NCBI RefSeq assembly: GCF_029953265.1
Contig: NZ_JASBAO010000001.1
Span: 744,001-808,000, forward strand
Direction: 5' to 3'
Source: Commensalibacter oyaizuii
GTDB taxonomy: Bacteria; Pseudomonadota; Alphaproteobacteria; Acetobacterales; Acetobacteraceae
DNA length: 64,000 bases
Of the stretch, positions 20,232 to 29,096 are shown one piece after another. The position numbers and the translations under genes are program-made. The notes under the pieces were generated by a model. It was not told the origin of the DNA. It saw only the letters and a list, made by a program, of their open reading frames with translations, and did not search any database. The first letter of the stretch is position 1; every line of letters starts with the position of its first letter.

Positions 20232-21626
20232 TTAACGCATCATTCCACCACCAGGGGGTGGCGTCATTCCTTTTGGTAAAAGAGCGGATAACCCCTGACG
20301 CATTAATCCTTTAACGCCCAGTTTGTTAAACCGCTTCATCATAGAAGCCATCTGATCATATTGTTTTAATAACCGATTGACTTCTTGAACTGTTGTCCCC
20401 GATCCCAAAGCAATTCGTTTTTTACGAGATGCCTTGATAATAGCAGGTTGCTTACGCTCTGCCTTGGTCATCGATGATATAATCGCTTGATGACGCTTTA
20501 GAACCGAAGTATCTAACTCTTTGTCTCCGAGCTTGTCTTTCATTTTACCCATACCGGGTAACATATCCATGATATTTGAAATAGAGCCCATTTTATTAAT
20601 TTGAGAAATCTGCGCTGCATAATCATTCAGATCGAATTTCCCCTTAAGCATCTTTTTAGCAAGACGCTCACTTTCTTCTTGATCAATGGTTTCGCTGGCT
20701 TTTTCAACCAGTCCAGCGATATCCCCCAACCCTAAAATACGACTGGCAACACGTTCAGGGAAAAATTCTTGTAATGCATCGACTTTTTCCCCCATACCAA
20801 CCAACTTAATGGGGGAACCTGTAATTGCACGCATAGATAATGCCGCACCACCGCGTGCATCCCCATCCATACGAGTCATGACGACGCCACTGATTCCGAC
20901 TTTTTCGTTGAAGCTTTTTGCCGTGTTTACGGCATCTTGCCCCGTCATGGCATCAACAACCAACAGGGTTTCAACAGGCTTTACCGTATCCCTGATATCT
21001 TCAACCTCTTTCATTAAGGTTTCATCAATGGATAAACGTCCAGCCGTGTCTAAAATAACAATATCATACCCTTCTAAACGCCCAACTTCCATGGCACGTT
21101 TAGCGATTTGGACAGGCATTTGCCCATCAATAACAGGCAGTGATTTAACATTGATTTGGTTGGCCAGTTGCTCCAATTGCAACTGCGCAGCAGGACGGTA
21201 TGTGTCCAAACTTGCTAATAGAACTTTTTTACGTTCACGACGATTTAAGTAATAAGCAATTTTCGCAGAGGTCGTGGTTTTACCCGACCCTTGTAATCCC
21301 ACCATCAAATAAGGAATGGGGGGTGCAGCATTTAAATTTAAAGGAACAGACCCTGCCCCACCCAAGGATTCAATTAAGGCATCATTAACAATTTTTGCAA
21401 TGGCCTGACCTGGGGAAATATTATGCAGGACTTCTTGTCCGACAGATTTTTCCTGAACACGTTTTACAAAATCTTTGACCACTGGCAAAGCAACGTCAGC
21501 ATCCAACATTGCCAAGCGAATTTCACGCATGGCTTCGTTGACATCTTCCTCTGACAAGGAGCCACGTTTTGACAACCCGTCAAATACGCCAGAAAGCTTT
21601 CCAGATAAACGATCAAACACGTTCAA
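20232..21626 (-). CDS. ffh: Signal recognition particle protein Ffh
   Basis: This is the GTPase of the signal recognition particle, which targets inner-membrane proteins co-translationally. The 464 residues show the N domain, the G domain with VGLQGSGKTTTSAKIAYYL (G1, about 107-125), DTYRPAAQLQLEQLA, DTAGRLSIDE and TRMDGDARGGAALSM, and the methionine-rich M domain that binds SRP RNA (ISNIMDMLPGMGKMKDKLG, SGTTVQEVNRLLKQYDQMASMMKRF). It leads the ffh-rpsP-rimM-trmD-rplS group and is divergent from the MFS exporter. Confidence 0.97.
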   Translation of the reverse strand: MNVFDRLSGKLSGVFDGLSKRGSLSEEDVNEAMREIRLAMLDADVALPVVKDFVKRVQEKSVGQEVLHNISPGQAIAKIVNDALIESLGGAGSVPLNLNAAPPIPYLMVGLQGSGKTTTSAKIAYYLNRRERKKVLLASLDTYRPAAQLQLEQLANQINVKSLPVIDGQMPVQIAKRAMEVGRLEGYDIVILDTAGRLSIDETLMKEVEDIRDTVKPVETLLVVDAMTGQDAVNTAKSFNEKVGISGVVMTRMDGDARGGAALSMRAITGSPIKLVGMGEKVDALQEFFPERVASRILGLGDIAGLVEKASETIDQEESERLAKKMLKGKFDLNDYAAQISQINKMGSISNIMDMLPGMGKMKDKLGDKELDTSVLKRHQAIISSMTKAERKQPAIIKASRKKRIALGSGTTVQEVNRLLKQYDQMASMMKRFNKLGVKGLMRQGLSALLPKGMTPPPGGGMMR

Positions 21627-21803
21627 AATCCCACTGTTTAAAACAATAAATAACGCGCCGCTGCGCGAGCCTTCGCGAAGTGACGTTTCTTATCTTTGTG
21701 AACGAAATTACCTTATTCATTTGATTAGGTCAAGTCATAAATCAACCTAGCCTTTACTTTCTAACTTTCATTAAATTCATAAAAATAGCACTGAAAATAG
21801 CAA

Positions 21804-21834
21804 TTGACTGAGAGTTAACTCTCAACCTTATAAC
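21804..21834 (+). promoter_or_regulatory. MerR-type promoter with operator dyad ahead of the MFS gene
   Basis: A -35 box TTGACT (21804-21809) and a -10 box TATAAC (21829-21834) are 19 bp apart, and a perfect 16-bp palindrome TGAGAGTTAACTCTCA (21809-21824) lies in the spacer. A 17-bp spacer is normal for sigma-70; a stretched 19-20-bp spacer carrying a dyad is the hallmark of promoters controlled by MerR regulators. The downstream operon ends in an AdhR-like merR gene, which fits autoregulation. Confidence 0.7.
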
Positions 21835-21873
21835 TAGATTTATTCTATCGTAACAATAAAAAACGAGGTTTAG

Positions 21874-23064
21874 ATGAGCGAGCTTAAAGAGGCCCAACAA
21901 CCCACCTATTGGAGTGCTGTGTTTTCTCTATTTATGGGGGTTACCAGCTTGATCGCTGCAGAATTTATCCCCATTAGTCTTTTAACAAATATTGCTAGTG
22001 ACCTACATATTACCGAAGGTCAGGCTGGACAATCCGTAACAGCGGTAGGTATATTTGCCGTTTTAACCAGTCTTTTTATAGCCCCTTTAACTCGAAAAAT
22101 CGACAAAAGACGTATTTTATTGTTATTTTCAACCTTATTAATTTTGTCCAATATATGCGTTGCATTTGCTCATAATTTTATTACTCTTTTGGCCGGTCGC
22201 TGCGTATTGGGCATTTGCGTTGGTGGGTTTTGGTCATTAACCTCTGCCGTTGTCTTGCAATTGGTACCATCTAATCAAATACCAAAAGCATTAAGCATTA
22301 TTTACACAGGGGTTTCCGTCGCAACCATCATTTCGTTACCCTTTGCTAATTATATTGGCTATTTGTTAGGGTGGCGCACAATATTCCATCTTGTGGCTGT
22401 TTTGGGTATGATAACCTTAATATGGCAATATTTTAGTTTACCCTCTTTGCTCTCTCCTCAAAATAGCAGCTTTCAATCCATTCAATTATTATTAAAACAA
22501 AGCTGGGTTATTTACGGCTTGCTAGCTATTGTTTGCAGTTATGCTGGATATCATATTTTCTTTACTTATCTTAAACCTTTCTTACAATATTCATTATCCT
22601 TGCCCCCTTATACCTTAACACTAACCTTGCTATGTTTTGGTCTGGTTAATTGTTTTGGTACTTTAATTGCAGGTTTTTTACTTAATAAATCCTTCAGAAT
22701 AACCATGATTATGATCCACGTTATTCTTAGTTTGGTTGCTTTGTTATTTTTTATAAACTCGCAATTTTTTATTGGAAACTTGATCAATATATTCATTTGG
22801 GGACTGATCTTTGGTATCATTCCAGTGGGATGGTCAACATGGATTACCAGAACGTTGACTAATCAAGCTGAAATTGCTGGGGGACTAATGGTTGCAGCCA
22901 TTCAATTATCAATTACCATTGCCGCAGCGATTGGGGGATTGTTATTCGATCATTACGGCATTCATATGATTTTTATTGCCTCTTTTAGTATTTTTATAAC
23001 AGCGATATTTTTTACCGTAATTAGCTTTAAATCCTTTTATGAAGTTAAAGGAAAGCCTGTATAG
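21874..23064 (+). CDS. MFS drug/sugar efflux transporter (DHA1 type)
   Basis: This 396-residue inner-membrane protein has about 12 transmembrane helices. Family signs are the loop after helix 2 (PLTRKIDKRRILLLF, the motif-A region) and AGRCVLGICVGGFWSLTSAVVLQLVP in the fourth helix region, resembling arabinose/purine efflux exporters such as the YdhP/AraJ types. GAGGTTTAG precedes the ATG. The substrate is unknown. It is encoded with the MerR regulator downstream and sits behind a MerR-type promoter, so it is probably an inducible efflux pump. The stop codon lies inside the first of three 19-bp repeats. Confidence 0.88.
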   Translation: MSELKEAQQPTYWSAVFSLFMGVTSLIAAEFIPISLLTNIASDLHITEGQAGQSVTAVGIFAVLTSLFIAPLTRKIDKRRILLLFSTLLILSNICVAFAHNFITLLAGRCVLGICVGGFWSLTSAVVLQLVPSNQIPKALSIIYTGVSVATIISLPFANYIGYLLGWRTIFHLVAVLGMITLIWQYFSLPSLLSPQNSSFQSIQLLLKQSWVIYGLLAIVCSYAGYHIFFTYLKPFLQYSLSLPPYTLTLTLLCFGLVNCFGTLIAGFLLNKSFRITMIMIHVILSLVALLFFINSQFFIGNLINIFIWGLIFGIIPVGWSTWITRTLTNQAEIAGGLMVAAIQLSITIAAAIGGLLFDHYGIHMIFIASFSIFITAIFFTVISFKSFYEVKGKPV

Positions 23065-23120
23065 ACTTACTTATACTCTATTGACTTACTTATACTCTAT
23101 TGACTTACTTATACTCTATT
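23064..23120 (+). repeat. Three perfect tandem copies of a 19-bp unit
   Basis: The unit gacttacttatactctatt occurs three times head-to-tail at 23064-23082, 23083-23101 and 23102-23120. The array starts at the last base of the MFS stop codon and ends 29 bp before the merR start. There are no spacers, so it is not a CRISPR. It lengthens the gap between two genes that are probably in one operon. Confidence 0.95.
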
Positions 23121-23149
23121 TTTGTTTTAAACAATTTGTAAGAATTACC

Positions 23150-23527
23150 ATGTATACCATTCAAAAAGTCGCTCAAAAGATGCACATGAATCCCCACACC
23201 GTCCGTTATTATGCCAAAGAAGGTCTATTCCCTTTCATCCACAGAAACGTTAATGGAGTAAGACAATTTCAAGAAAAAGATCTAGAGTGGATATCTTTGA
23301 TTCATTGTCTTAAAAATTCTGGTATGAGGATCAAAGAAATTAAACAATTTATTCAATGGATTATCCAGGGTGACGATACCGTTGATCAAAGGTTGAATTT
23401 GTTCAAAGAACAAGAAAAAAAAGTAAAACAACAAATCGCAGAACTTCAACAGACTTTAAAAACGATTCAGTATAAGAAAAAATATTATGAGGATTTAAAG
23501 CAAACCCTCACTTGTCAAACAACCTAG
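23150..23527 (+). CDS. MerR-family regulator, AdhR/NmlR-like
   Basis: This is a 125-residue one-component regulator. The winged helix is at about residues 1-70 (TIQKVAQKMHMNPHTVRYYAKEGLFPF, then NGVRQFQEKDLEWISLIHCLKNSGMRIKEIKQFIQW) and a long C-terminal coiled coil (RLNLFKEQEKKVKQQIAELQQTLKTIQ) would form the dimer. The GIRxF-like block and helix layout resemble AdhR/YfmP-type regulators, which respond to aldehydes or other electrophiles. The ATG at 23150 is preferred over a start at 23039 inside the MFS gene. It overlaps the end of the amn gene by 4 bp on the other strand. Confidence 0.87.
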   Translation: MYTIQKVAQKMHMNPHTVRYYAKEGLFPFIHRNVNGVRQFQEKDLEWISLIHCLKNSGMRIKEIKQFIQWIIQGDDTVDQRLNLFKEQEKKVKQQIAELQQTLKTIQYKKKYYEDLKQTLTCQTT

Positions 23528-25032
23528 CGAAAAGCCACTTCTCCAACAGTTCTACGTAATTTACGACTATGCAAACTATCACTATTTTCCATCATGATTT
23601 CAAAAGCAAAAATTGCGGTTAAAATATGTTCTGCTCTTGACTGATTATAAAAATGACGTGCTGAACGGGGCAATTTGGGTTGGTTGTGCAGTGGCTTATC
23701 CGAAACAGATAATAATACCCCATAGGGAATTCTGAAACGATATCCATTGGTTGCAATGGTTGCACTTTCCATATCCACGGCAATTGAAGTACTGGATTGT
23801 AAGGCACTGCGAATAGTTTCTGAAGTTTCCCATTCCCAATTACGATCAGCTACTGTCAAGACCGTTCCCGTACGCATATCCTTTGGAGAGCATGGATGAT
23901 GTTGCAAAGCCCTAACCTGAATATAAGCCTTTTGCAATGCGGTCTGTATTTCTGATAGAATAGGAATGGGTTTTGCCAATGGCACGTAATGATCCAATAA
24001 AAAATCTTTACGCTCAAAAGAATTGGCTAAAATCATATCCCCGATATTCATACGTGAATCAAGTCCAGCACAATGCCCAACCATCAACCAACAATGTGGG
24101 CGCAGAACCGCCAAACAATCCGTAATGGTTTTCGCATTACTGGGTCCCACCCCAATATTAACAATGGTGATGCCTTGGTGATTATCTGCAGTCAAATGAC
24201 AGGCTGGCATCTGATATTCTGAATTCATTTGTAATAAACAGGTATTCAGCGCATCGTTAGTGATTGCTTCATCCCCTACTTTTAAAGACAGGTTTGGCGT
24301 TATAAATTGTTGGTAAGCAATATGACTTTTAGGAATAGTATCATCGGTTAATATGCCCAAGTTATGAACGGAGAAACGAGCAAAATAATCAATATGAAAG
24401 GGATAATTCGTCAAAATAATAAAATTCTGAAAATCTTTAAAACTGCATCCCGTGTAATGTTCCAACCGTTGTAAAGCCAAATCAACCCTTAAGGCATTAA
24501 ACAAACATAACGGCTGACTGTTCGATGAGATAGTATACGAGCCATCGGCAATCCCATCATCAATTTTAGTCATATCAATATTTGTAAAAGTCCGATCTAA
24601 TTTTGATAGTCGTTCTTGGGTCAGGTTCTGTATGGGAATATGGTCATAATTTTCAACAAATTTAATTGGTATTTCTAGAGAGCTTACCCCAATCTCAACC
24701 TGTATATGGTGATTTGCCATAATCTTTGATATTTGTTCGTAAAGATACTGTCTAAAAAGCTGGGGCTGGGTAATTGATGTTGAATAATGACCAATATTCT
24801 CAAAAAAACCATAGGATAATTTATGATCAATTTGTGTCAGTTGTTTTAAATCAAACCGGATCTCGGGATAACAGGCACGAATTTTTTCTGGAAAATCGTG
24901 ACCATTGCAAAAAGCAATATAATGTTCTTTTAAATACGAAACATTTGTTTGGTAAATATCAATTAATTGGTCTACGGCTGCATTGGCATCGGTAAATAAC
25001 CAACGATCCTGTTGTGTGTATATTTTTGTCAT
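23524..25032 (-). CDS. amn: AMP nucleosidase
   Basis: It hydrolyses AMP to adenine and ribose 5-phosphate, adjusting adenylate levels. The 502-residue length and two-part organisation fit Amn: an N-terminal regulatory domain of about 200 residues and a C-terminal nucleoside-phosphorylase-like domain with IVNIGVGPSNAKTITDCLAVLRPHCWLMVGHCAGL (phosphate/ribose site), NIGDMILANSFERKD and VDMESATIATNGYRFRIPYGVLLSVSDKP. It has no operon partner. Its 3' end overlaps the merR gene on the other strand by 4 bp, with no intervening terminator seen. Confidence 0.93.
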   Translation of the reverse strand: MTKIYTQQDRWLFTDANAAVDQLIDIYQTNVSYLKEHYIAFCNGHDFPEKIRACYPEIRFDLKQLTQIDHKLSYGFFENIGHYSTSITQPQLFRQYLYEQISKIMANHHIQVEIGVSSLEIPIKFVENYDHIPIQNLTQERLSKLDRTFTNIDMTKIDDGIADGSYTISSNSQPLCLFNALRVDLALQRLEHYTGCSFKDFQNFIILTNYPFHIDYFARFSVHNLGILTDDTIPKSHIAYQQFITPNLSLKVGDEAITNDALNTCLLQMNSEYQMPACHLTADNHQGITIVNIGVGPSNAKTITDCLAVLRPHCWLMVGHCAGLDSRMNIGDMILANSFERKDFLLDHYVPLAKPIPILSEIQTALQKAYIQVRALQHHPCSPKDMRTGTVLTVADRNWEWETSETIRSALQSSTSIAVDMESATIATNGYRFRIPYGVLLSVSDKPLHNQPKLPRSARHFYNQSRAEHILTAIFAFEIMMENSDSLHSRKLRRTVGEVAFR

Positions 25033-25158
25033 TTCTATGCCAATATATGAAAATACTATGTTAACTATTTTACAATAATCATAGCAAACGCAACGTCATT
25101 GTAAAAACAAAATCTGTTCTTTGTTTAGTATTAAAATTTTTTTAAAGTTTAGACAAAT

Positions 25159-26106
25159 CTATTGTGCACCTTTTATCATCATATATTTTGCTTTTAGCTC
25201 TGCTCTTTGTTCCAAAGTGAGCAAATTAAAAATCTCAGATAAGCTCTGTATTTGATAATATTGGATTAAATAATCCTGATGCGTTAATTGACCAAATATC
25301 AATTTGTAATTTTTTGGAAACGATGCATCCTTTTGTTTAGATAACAAGGGAATAAGCTTTTGCAATATTTTTAATTGCTCTTTTGCAGCTATGTGGATTT
25401 GATTTCTTTGCTTTTCAAGAATAGAATAAACATTTTTTTGCTGATTGCTGGATAAAACAAGATTAGTCATAATTTGTTCTAACGACATAAATTTTGCATT
25501 TATTGCCCCACGCTGATCAGGTACGTACAGCGATAAAGGCGATATTTTGAATGTATTATCGCCATTCATTAATGAAGCATAAGATTGTTGTATTTGTTCC
25601 TGATGATTCCATAGGGTTTGTTGGGCGGTAATAAACAGATTATAATCATCAATTACTTTCTGCCATGTCATAGGCTGGATTATTTTTCGTACTGCATCAA
25701 CAGTTTGTATTCTGTTAAGCGTATCTTCCTGCACCCAAGATAAAAGCTGATTCAAATAAGGTTTTAATTGTTCTTTAGATACATCTTGATTTTCTAACAA
25801 TAGTGCAATGATGCGTTGAATAATACTGTCATATTGTATCTGCAATGTACAAGTTTGAACGAGTGCACCCTTTAAAATTGTATGAATTCGTTCTTGATCA
25901 ACCCTGTTCAATAAAGTTATAGGTAATGGTAAATCAAAAGCTACAGATTGTGCTGACAATGTAAGACAAGCTCTTGGCAAGGTTACATCAAAATTATCCG
26001 TTTTAGTTAAAGGCACGCACCATGCACGATCCAAATCTCCTATTACCGTGGCAATACATAAACAAAATAACCCGTATATTTTTAACCTCTTTATATTAAT
26101 CAACAC
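25159..26106 (-). CDS. Exported LTxxQ (Spy/CpxP)-like protein, long form
   Basis: This 315-residue, helix-rich protein has an N-terminal hydrophobic signal (IYGLFCLCIATVIGDLDRAWC, residues 10-30). Its last third has the Spy-like pattern ending LLTLEQRAELKAKYMMIKG, with a second related helix set (LVLSSNQQKNVYSILEKQRNQIHIAAKEQLK) before it. An earlier stretch at about residues 80-150 looks like another copy of the same helical unit, so it may be a double Spy-like protein. Spy/CpxP proteins are periplasmic chaperones or stress sensors. It lies downstream of the shorter Spy-like gene but beyond that gene's terminator. The similarity is by pattern only. Confidence 0.6.
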   Translation of the reverse strand: MLINIKRLKIYGLFCLCIATVIGDLDRAWCVPLTKTDNFDVTLPRACLTLSAQSVAFDLPLPITLLNRVDQERIHTILKGALVQTCTLQIQYDSIIQRIIALLLENQDVSKEQLKPYLNQLLSWVQEDTLNRIQTVDAVRKIIQPMTWQKVIDDYNLFITAQQTLWNHQEQIQQSYASLMNGDNTFKISPLSLYVPDQRGAINAKFMSLEQIMTNLVLSSNQQKNVYSILEKQRNQIHIAAKEQLKILQKLIPLLSKQKDASFPKNYKLIFGQLTHQDYLIQYYQIQSLSEIFNLLTLEQRAELKAKYMMIKGAQ

Positions 26107-26126
26107 AACTTTGATCCTTGCTGAAT

Positions 26127-26160
26127 AAAAAAAACCTGTTACCCTTTGAAGGATAACAGG
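26127..26160 (-). terminator. Terminator after the short Spy-like gene
   Basis: On the minus strand CCTGTTATCC and GGGTAACAGG form a stem (one mismatch) followed by eight T residues. It lies 55 bp downstream of the stop at 26215 and separates the two Spy-like genes. Confidence 0.85.
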
Positions 26161-26214
26161 CTAAATTATCGTATAGTACAGAACAACTCTTCAATAAAAA
26201 TTAAAAGACCAGAG

Positions 26215-26772
26215 TTATTCAGCAGCAGGTGCGGGTTCGTTAATATCGCGAATTTGCTTATGCAATTGCTTCATTTGTTTTCTGATCTCTTGCAATTTTC
26301 CATAGCGAACTTTTGCTTGAGCCAACTGTTGAGGTGTCAAGACATCACGTAAAGCCAGCAATGTGGTTAAATGGCGATCTTTGGTGGCTTCTTCCAAAGC
26401 TGTTTGCTTGTCTAAAATTGGCTTTAAGCTTTCTTTGGTAACCTTTCCTGGCGACAATAATGCTGTTGCCAATTCATTATGAATAGCCTTCATATCTTGA
26501 TGATTTGCACGTTCATCAGCACGAGCTTTGGCTAAAATATCATGAATTTGCTTTTTTTGTTCTTTTGTAAATTGAATACCTTTAAAGATCATGCCCATAG
26601 GGCCAACTTCTGGACCAAACATCCCGGGATGATGCGGTGGTGGCATTTCCCCAGGAGGAGGTGGTGGAGGGGGTGGGGCATCATCGGCAGGTTGTGCCCA
26701 TGCGGATCCAACAGCCCCCAAACTTAAACCACTGGCAACAACCATAGAAGTTAATAATTTTTTATTAAACAT
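26215..26772 (-). CDS. Periplasmic Spy/CpxP-like protein
   Basis: This 185-residue exported protein has a clear Sec signal peptide (KLLTSMVVASGLSLGAVGSAWA, cut after about residue 27), a proline-rich segment with eight consecutive prolines, and a helical domain with two LTxxQ-type motifs: FTKEQKKQIHDILAKARAD and DVLTPQQLAQAKVRYGKL. Spy-like proteins bind unfolded proteins or metals in the periplasm. I chose the ATG at 26772, which has AAGGA 8 bases upstream, over the TTG two codons earlier. Confidence 0.82.
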   Translation of the reverse strand: MFNKKLLTSMVVASGLSLGAVGSAWAQPADDAPPPPPPPPGEMPPPHHPGMFGPEVGPMGMIFKGIQFTKEQKKQIHDILAKARADERANHQDMKAIHNELATALLSPGKVTKESLKPILDKQTALEEATKDRHLTTLLALRDVLTPQQLAQAKVRYGKLQEIRKQMKQLHKQIRDINEPAPAAE

Positions 26773-26964
26773 GATCAAAATCCTTATTTTAAGTGCACTT
26801 CATCAAATATTAAGGTAATTTTATTGTGCGTTAAGTATGATATTTGATGATCTTTAAGGCAAAAATATGACTATTTCTGTAAGTTTTCGTGATATAAAAG
26901 AAGAGCTTGTTGAAATAGTAATCTTTAAAACTTACCCTTTTTTCATTATATCTTCAATAATATT

Positions 26965-27657
26965 ATGTTAAATCCACAAAAAAACATTTATTCTTTATCA
27001 ATAATATACATGATTTTATTTACATTTATCGGTGGATTTGCTGACGCCAGTTCGTTTTTAATATTTGGAATATTTACAGGTCATATAACTGGGAACGTCA
27101 TTTTAAGTATTATTCACGGCGTGTACGGAAACATACATCTGGTAATTAAATCAGTAATTGCTTTGATAGGGTTTATCAGCGGCACTTTACTTGGGACATG
27201 GTTTCGTTTAAGGATAAGAAAAAAATACAGTTACAGCACGTCTATAGCTCTATTTTTCCAATTTTGCATTATTATTGTCATTTTCATTTTACAAATTACC
27301 TTACACACAGAAATAAGTGATATTCTCTTCTTACTGGGTTTAAGCTTTGCCTTAGGTTTGCAAAACGGTACCATTTATTCAATAAAAAAAATCGGTATTC
27401 ATTCCAGCTACATCACGGGAATGGCTACCTCTTTTATTAACACTTATTTTACCTTACAAAAAAATGATAATCATTACATAGAAACAAAAAATAATCTCAT
27501 CATCCAATTTTCATTACTGATTGCTTTTGTTATAGGGGCGTTTACTGGTGTTTTGCTGATATATGTCTTTCATTTGATGGGATTTATTGTTTTGTTTTTT
27601 CTGCTCTTTATAAGTATTATTTTAAATATATATCTACAGCACAAAGAAGCCTTATAA
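26965..27657 (+). CDS. DUF1275 (YoaK-like) membrane protein
   Basis: This 230-residue protein has about six hydrophobic helices. The family signature is present at the start: GGFADASSFLIFGIFTGHITGN, with a second half showing LGLSFALGLQNGTIYSI and ITGMATSFINTYF. DUF1275 proteins are inner-membrane proteins of unknown transport or other function. It is transcribed toward der and has no same-strand partner. The upstream gap to the Spy-like gene (190 bp) contains both divergent promoters. Confidence 0.85.
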   Translation: MLNPQKNIYSLSIIYMILFTFIGGFADASSFLIFGIFTGHITGNVILSIIHGVYGNIHLVIKSVIALIGFISGTLLGTWFRLRIRKKYSYSTSIALFFQFCIIIVIFILQITLHTEISDILFLLGLSFALGLQNGTIYSIKKIGIHSSYITGMATSFINTYFTLQKNDNHYIETKNNLIIQFSLLIAFVIGAFTGVLLIYVFHLMGFIVLFFLLFISIILNIYLQHKEAL

Positions 27658-27659
27658 AA

Positions 27660-27686
27660 AAAGCCAAGGTAAAAAATACCTTGGCT
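27660..27686 (-). terminator. Terminator after der
   Basis: A perfect 10-bp stem AGCCAAGGTA/TACCTTGGCT with a 5-base A loop; read on the minus strand the stem is followed by seven T residues. It ends the yfgM-bamB-der transcript and lies just after the facing DUF1275 gene. Confidence 0.85.
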
Positions 27687-27710
27687 GTAATCTCACAGCA
27701 AAAAAATCAA

Positions 27711-29084
27711 TTATGCTTTATCTGCAGAAACATAAGGGTTTTTACTGTCCCTAAACTGTAAACGAATGGGGGTTCCTGGCATATCGAATGTGGCACGCAT
27801 CCCGTTAACTAAATACCGTTGATAATCCATCGGTAATTTTGACGTTCGAGTACCAAATAAAATAAAGGTTGGTGGTCGAGCCTTAGCCTGAGTAATATAA
27901 CGTATTTTTAAACGGCGCCCATCAACCATTGGTGGTGCATGCCGAGTTAATGCTTCTTCAAACCAGCGATTTAAAGCACCTGTTGGAATGCGTTTATTCC
28001 ATATCTCATAGGCCCTACGCACTGCGGGCAATAATTTATGTACACCCCGCCCCGTCAAGGCCGAGAAAGAAACAACAGCGATACCATTCATCTGGGATAA
28101 AGACATTTCAATTCGATCTTTGATATTTTGCCGAACCTCGTCCCTATTTTCTAATATATCCCATTTATTTAGGGCTATGACACAACAACGCCCTTCTCTT
28201 TCAACCAAACGCGCAATTTGCAAATCCTGTTCATGCACGCCCAGTTCAGCATCTATGACCAAGACAACCACTTCAGCCATCTTTAATGCCTCAATACTGG
28301 CAGAAACGGACATTTTTTCCAATGTCTCGTCAATCCGAGCCTTGCGCCGTAAACCCGCTGTATCTACGAGTTCAACCTCGCCAACATCGTCTTTTAATAA
28401 GACCGCAATGGAATCTCGGGTTAATCCTGCCTCTGGCCCTGTGATAACTCTTTGTTCACCCAATAACTGATTAATCAATGTTGACTTGCCTGCATTTGGT
28501 CTGCCAACTATAGCTAGTCGCAAGGGACGATCAGATTCTTCTTCATCCTCTGAAAAATCCAAAGGGGTTTCTTCTGGCAAACGTTCCAATACGGCATCAA
28601 CCAAATCAACCATACCTTCACCATGTTCCGCAGATACAGGAATAGGTTCACCCAAGCCGAAACTATACATTTCCAATGCAGCAATATTGCCTGCATGACC
28701 TTCAGCTTTGTTCGCAACCAGAACAATTTTTCGTCCTTGTTTGCGCAACCACTGGGCAAAATGCTCGTCCACTGGGGTAATTCCTGCACGGGCATCCACG
28801 CAAAAAATAATCACATCCGCACAATCGACCGCCCGTTCAGAGGATTCACGCATACGACCAAAAACAGTTTGGGGATCATCTTCTTCCCATCCAGCTGTAT
28901 CCATCAACGTTACTGCACGATTTTGCAACATAATATCAACTGATTTGCGATCACGTGTTACCCCAGGTTGATCACTGACAATTGCATAACGTCTGCCTGC
29001 CAGACGATTAAAAAGAGTTGATTTTCCAACATTGGGTCGCCCTGCAATAACAACCACAGGCAAAGATTTAGCGGATAATGACAC
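27711..29084 (-). CDS. der: Ribosome-associated GTPase Der (EngA)
   Basis: This double-GTPase is essential for 50S subunit assembly. The 457 residues contain two G domains, with P-loops GRPNVGKST at about residue 15 and GRPNAGKST at about 194, switch motifs DTAGWEED and DTAGLRRKARI, NKAE and NKWD base-specificity motifs, and a C-terminal KH-like domain (LKIRYITQAKARPPTFILFG). The start is GTG with AGGA upstream. It is 12 bp after bamB, matching the yfgM-bamB-der order of E. coli. Confidence 0.96.
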   Translation of the reverse strand: MSLSAKSLPVVVIAGRPNVGKSTLFNRLAGRRYAIVSDQPGVTRDRKSVDIMLQNRAVTLMDTAGWEEDDPQTVFGRMRESSERAVDCADVIIFCVDARAGITPVDEHFAQWLRKQGRKIVLVANKAEGHAGNIAALEMYSFGLGEPIPVSAEHGEGMVDLVDAVLERLPEETPLDFSEDEEESDRPLRLAIVGRPNAGKSTLINQLLGEQRVITGPEAGLTRDSIAVLLKDDVGEVELVDTAGLRRKARIDETLEKMSVSASIEALKMAEVVVLVIDAELGVHEQDLQIARLVEREGRCCVIALNKWDILENRDEVRQNIKDRIEMSLSQMNGIAVVSFSALTGRGVHKLLPAVRRAYEIWNKRIPTGALNRWFEEALTRHAPPMVDGRRLKIRYITQAKARPPTFILFGTRTSKLPMDYQRYLVNGMRATFDMPGTPIRLQFRDSKNPYVSADKA

Positions 29085-29096
29085 CTAAATTTATTC

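Noticed and set aside
20686-21252. 188-codon plus-strand ORF inside ffh
   Set aside because: It is the antisense shadow of a strongly conserved gene; its composition is Ser/Thr-rich nonsense.
23064-23120. Sigma-70 promoter formed by TTGACT and TATACT in the 19-bp repeats
   Set aside because: The possible pairings give spacers of 4 or 23 bases, outside the working range.
23039-23527. MerR protein with a 37-residue N-terminal extension
   Set aside because: The extension overlaps the MFS gene and the tandem repeat array; the MerR domain begins at the ATG at 23150.
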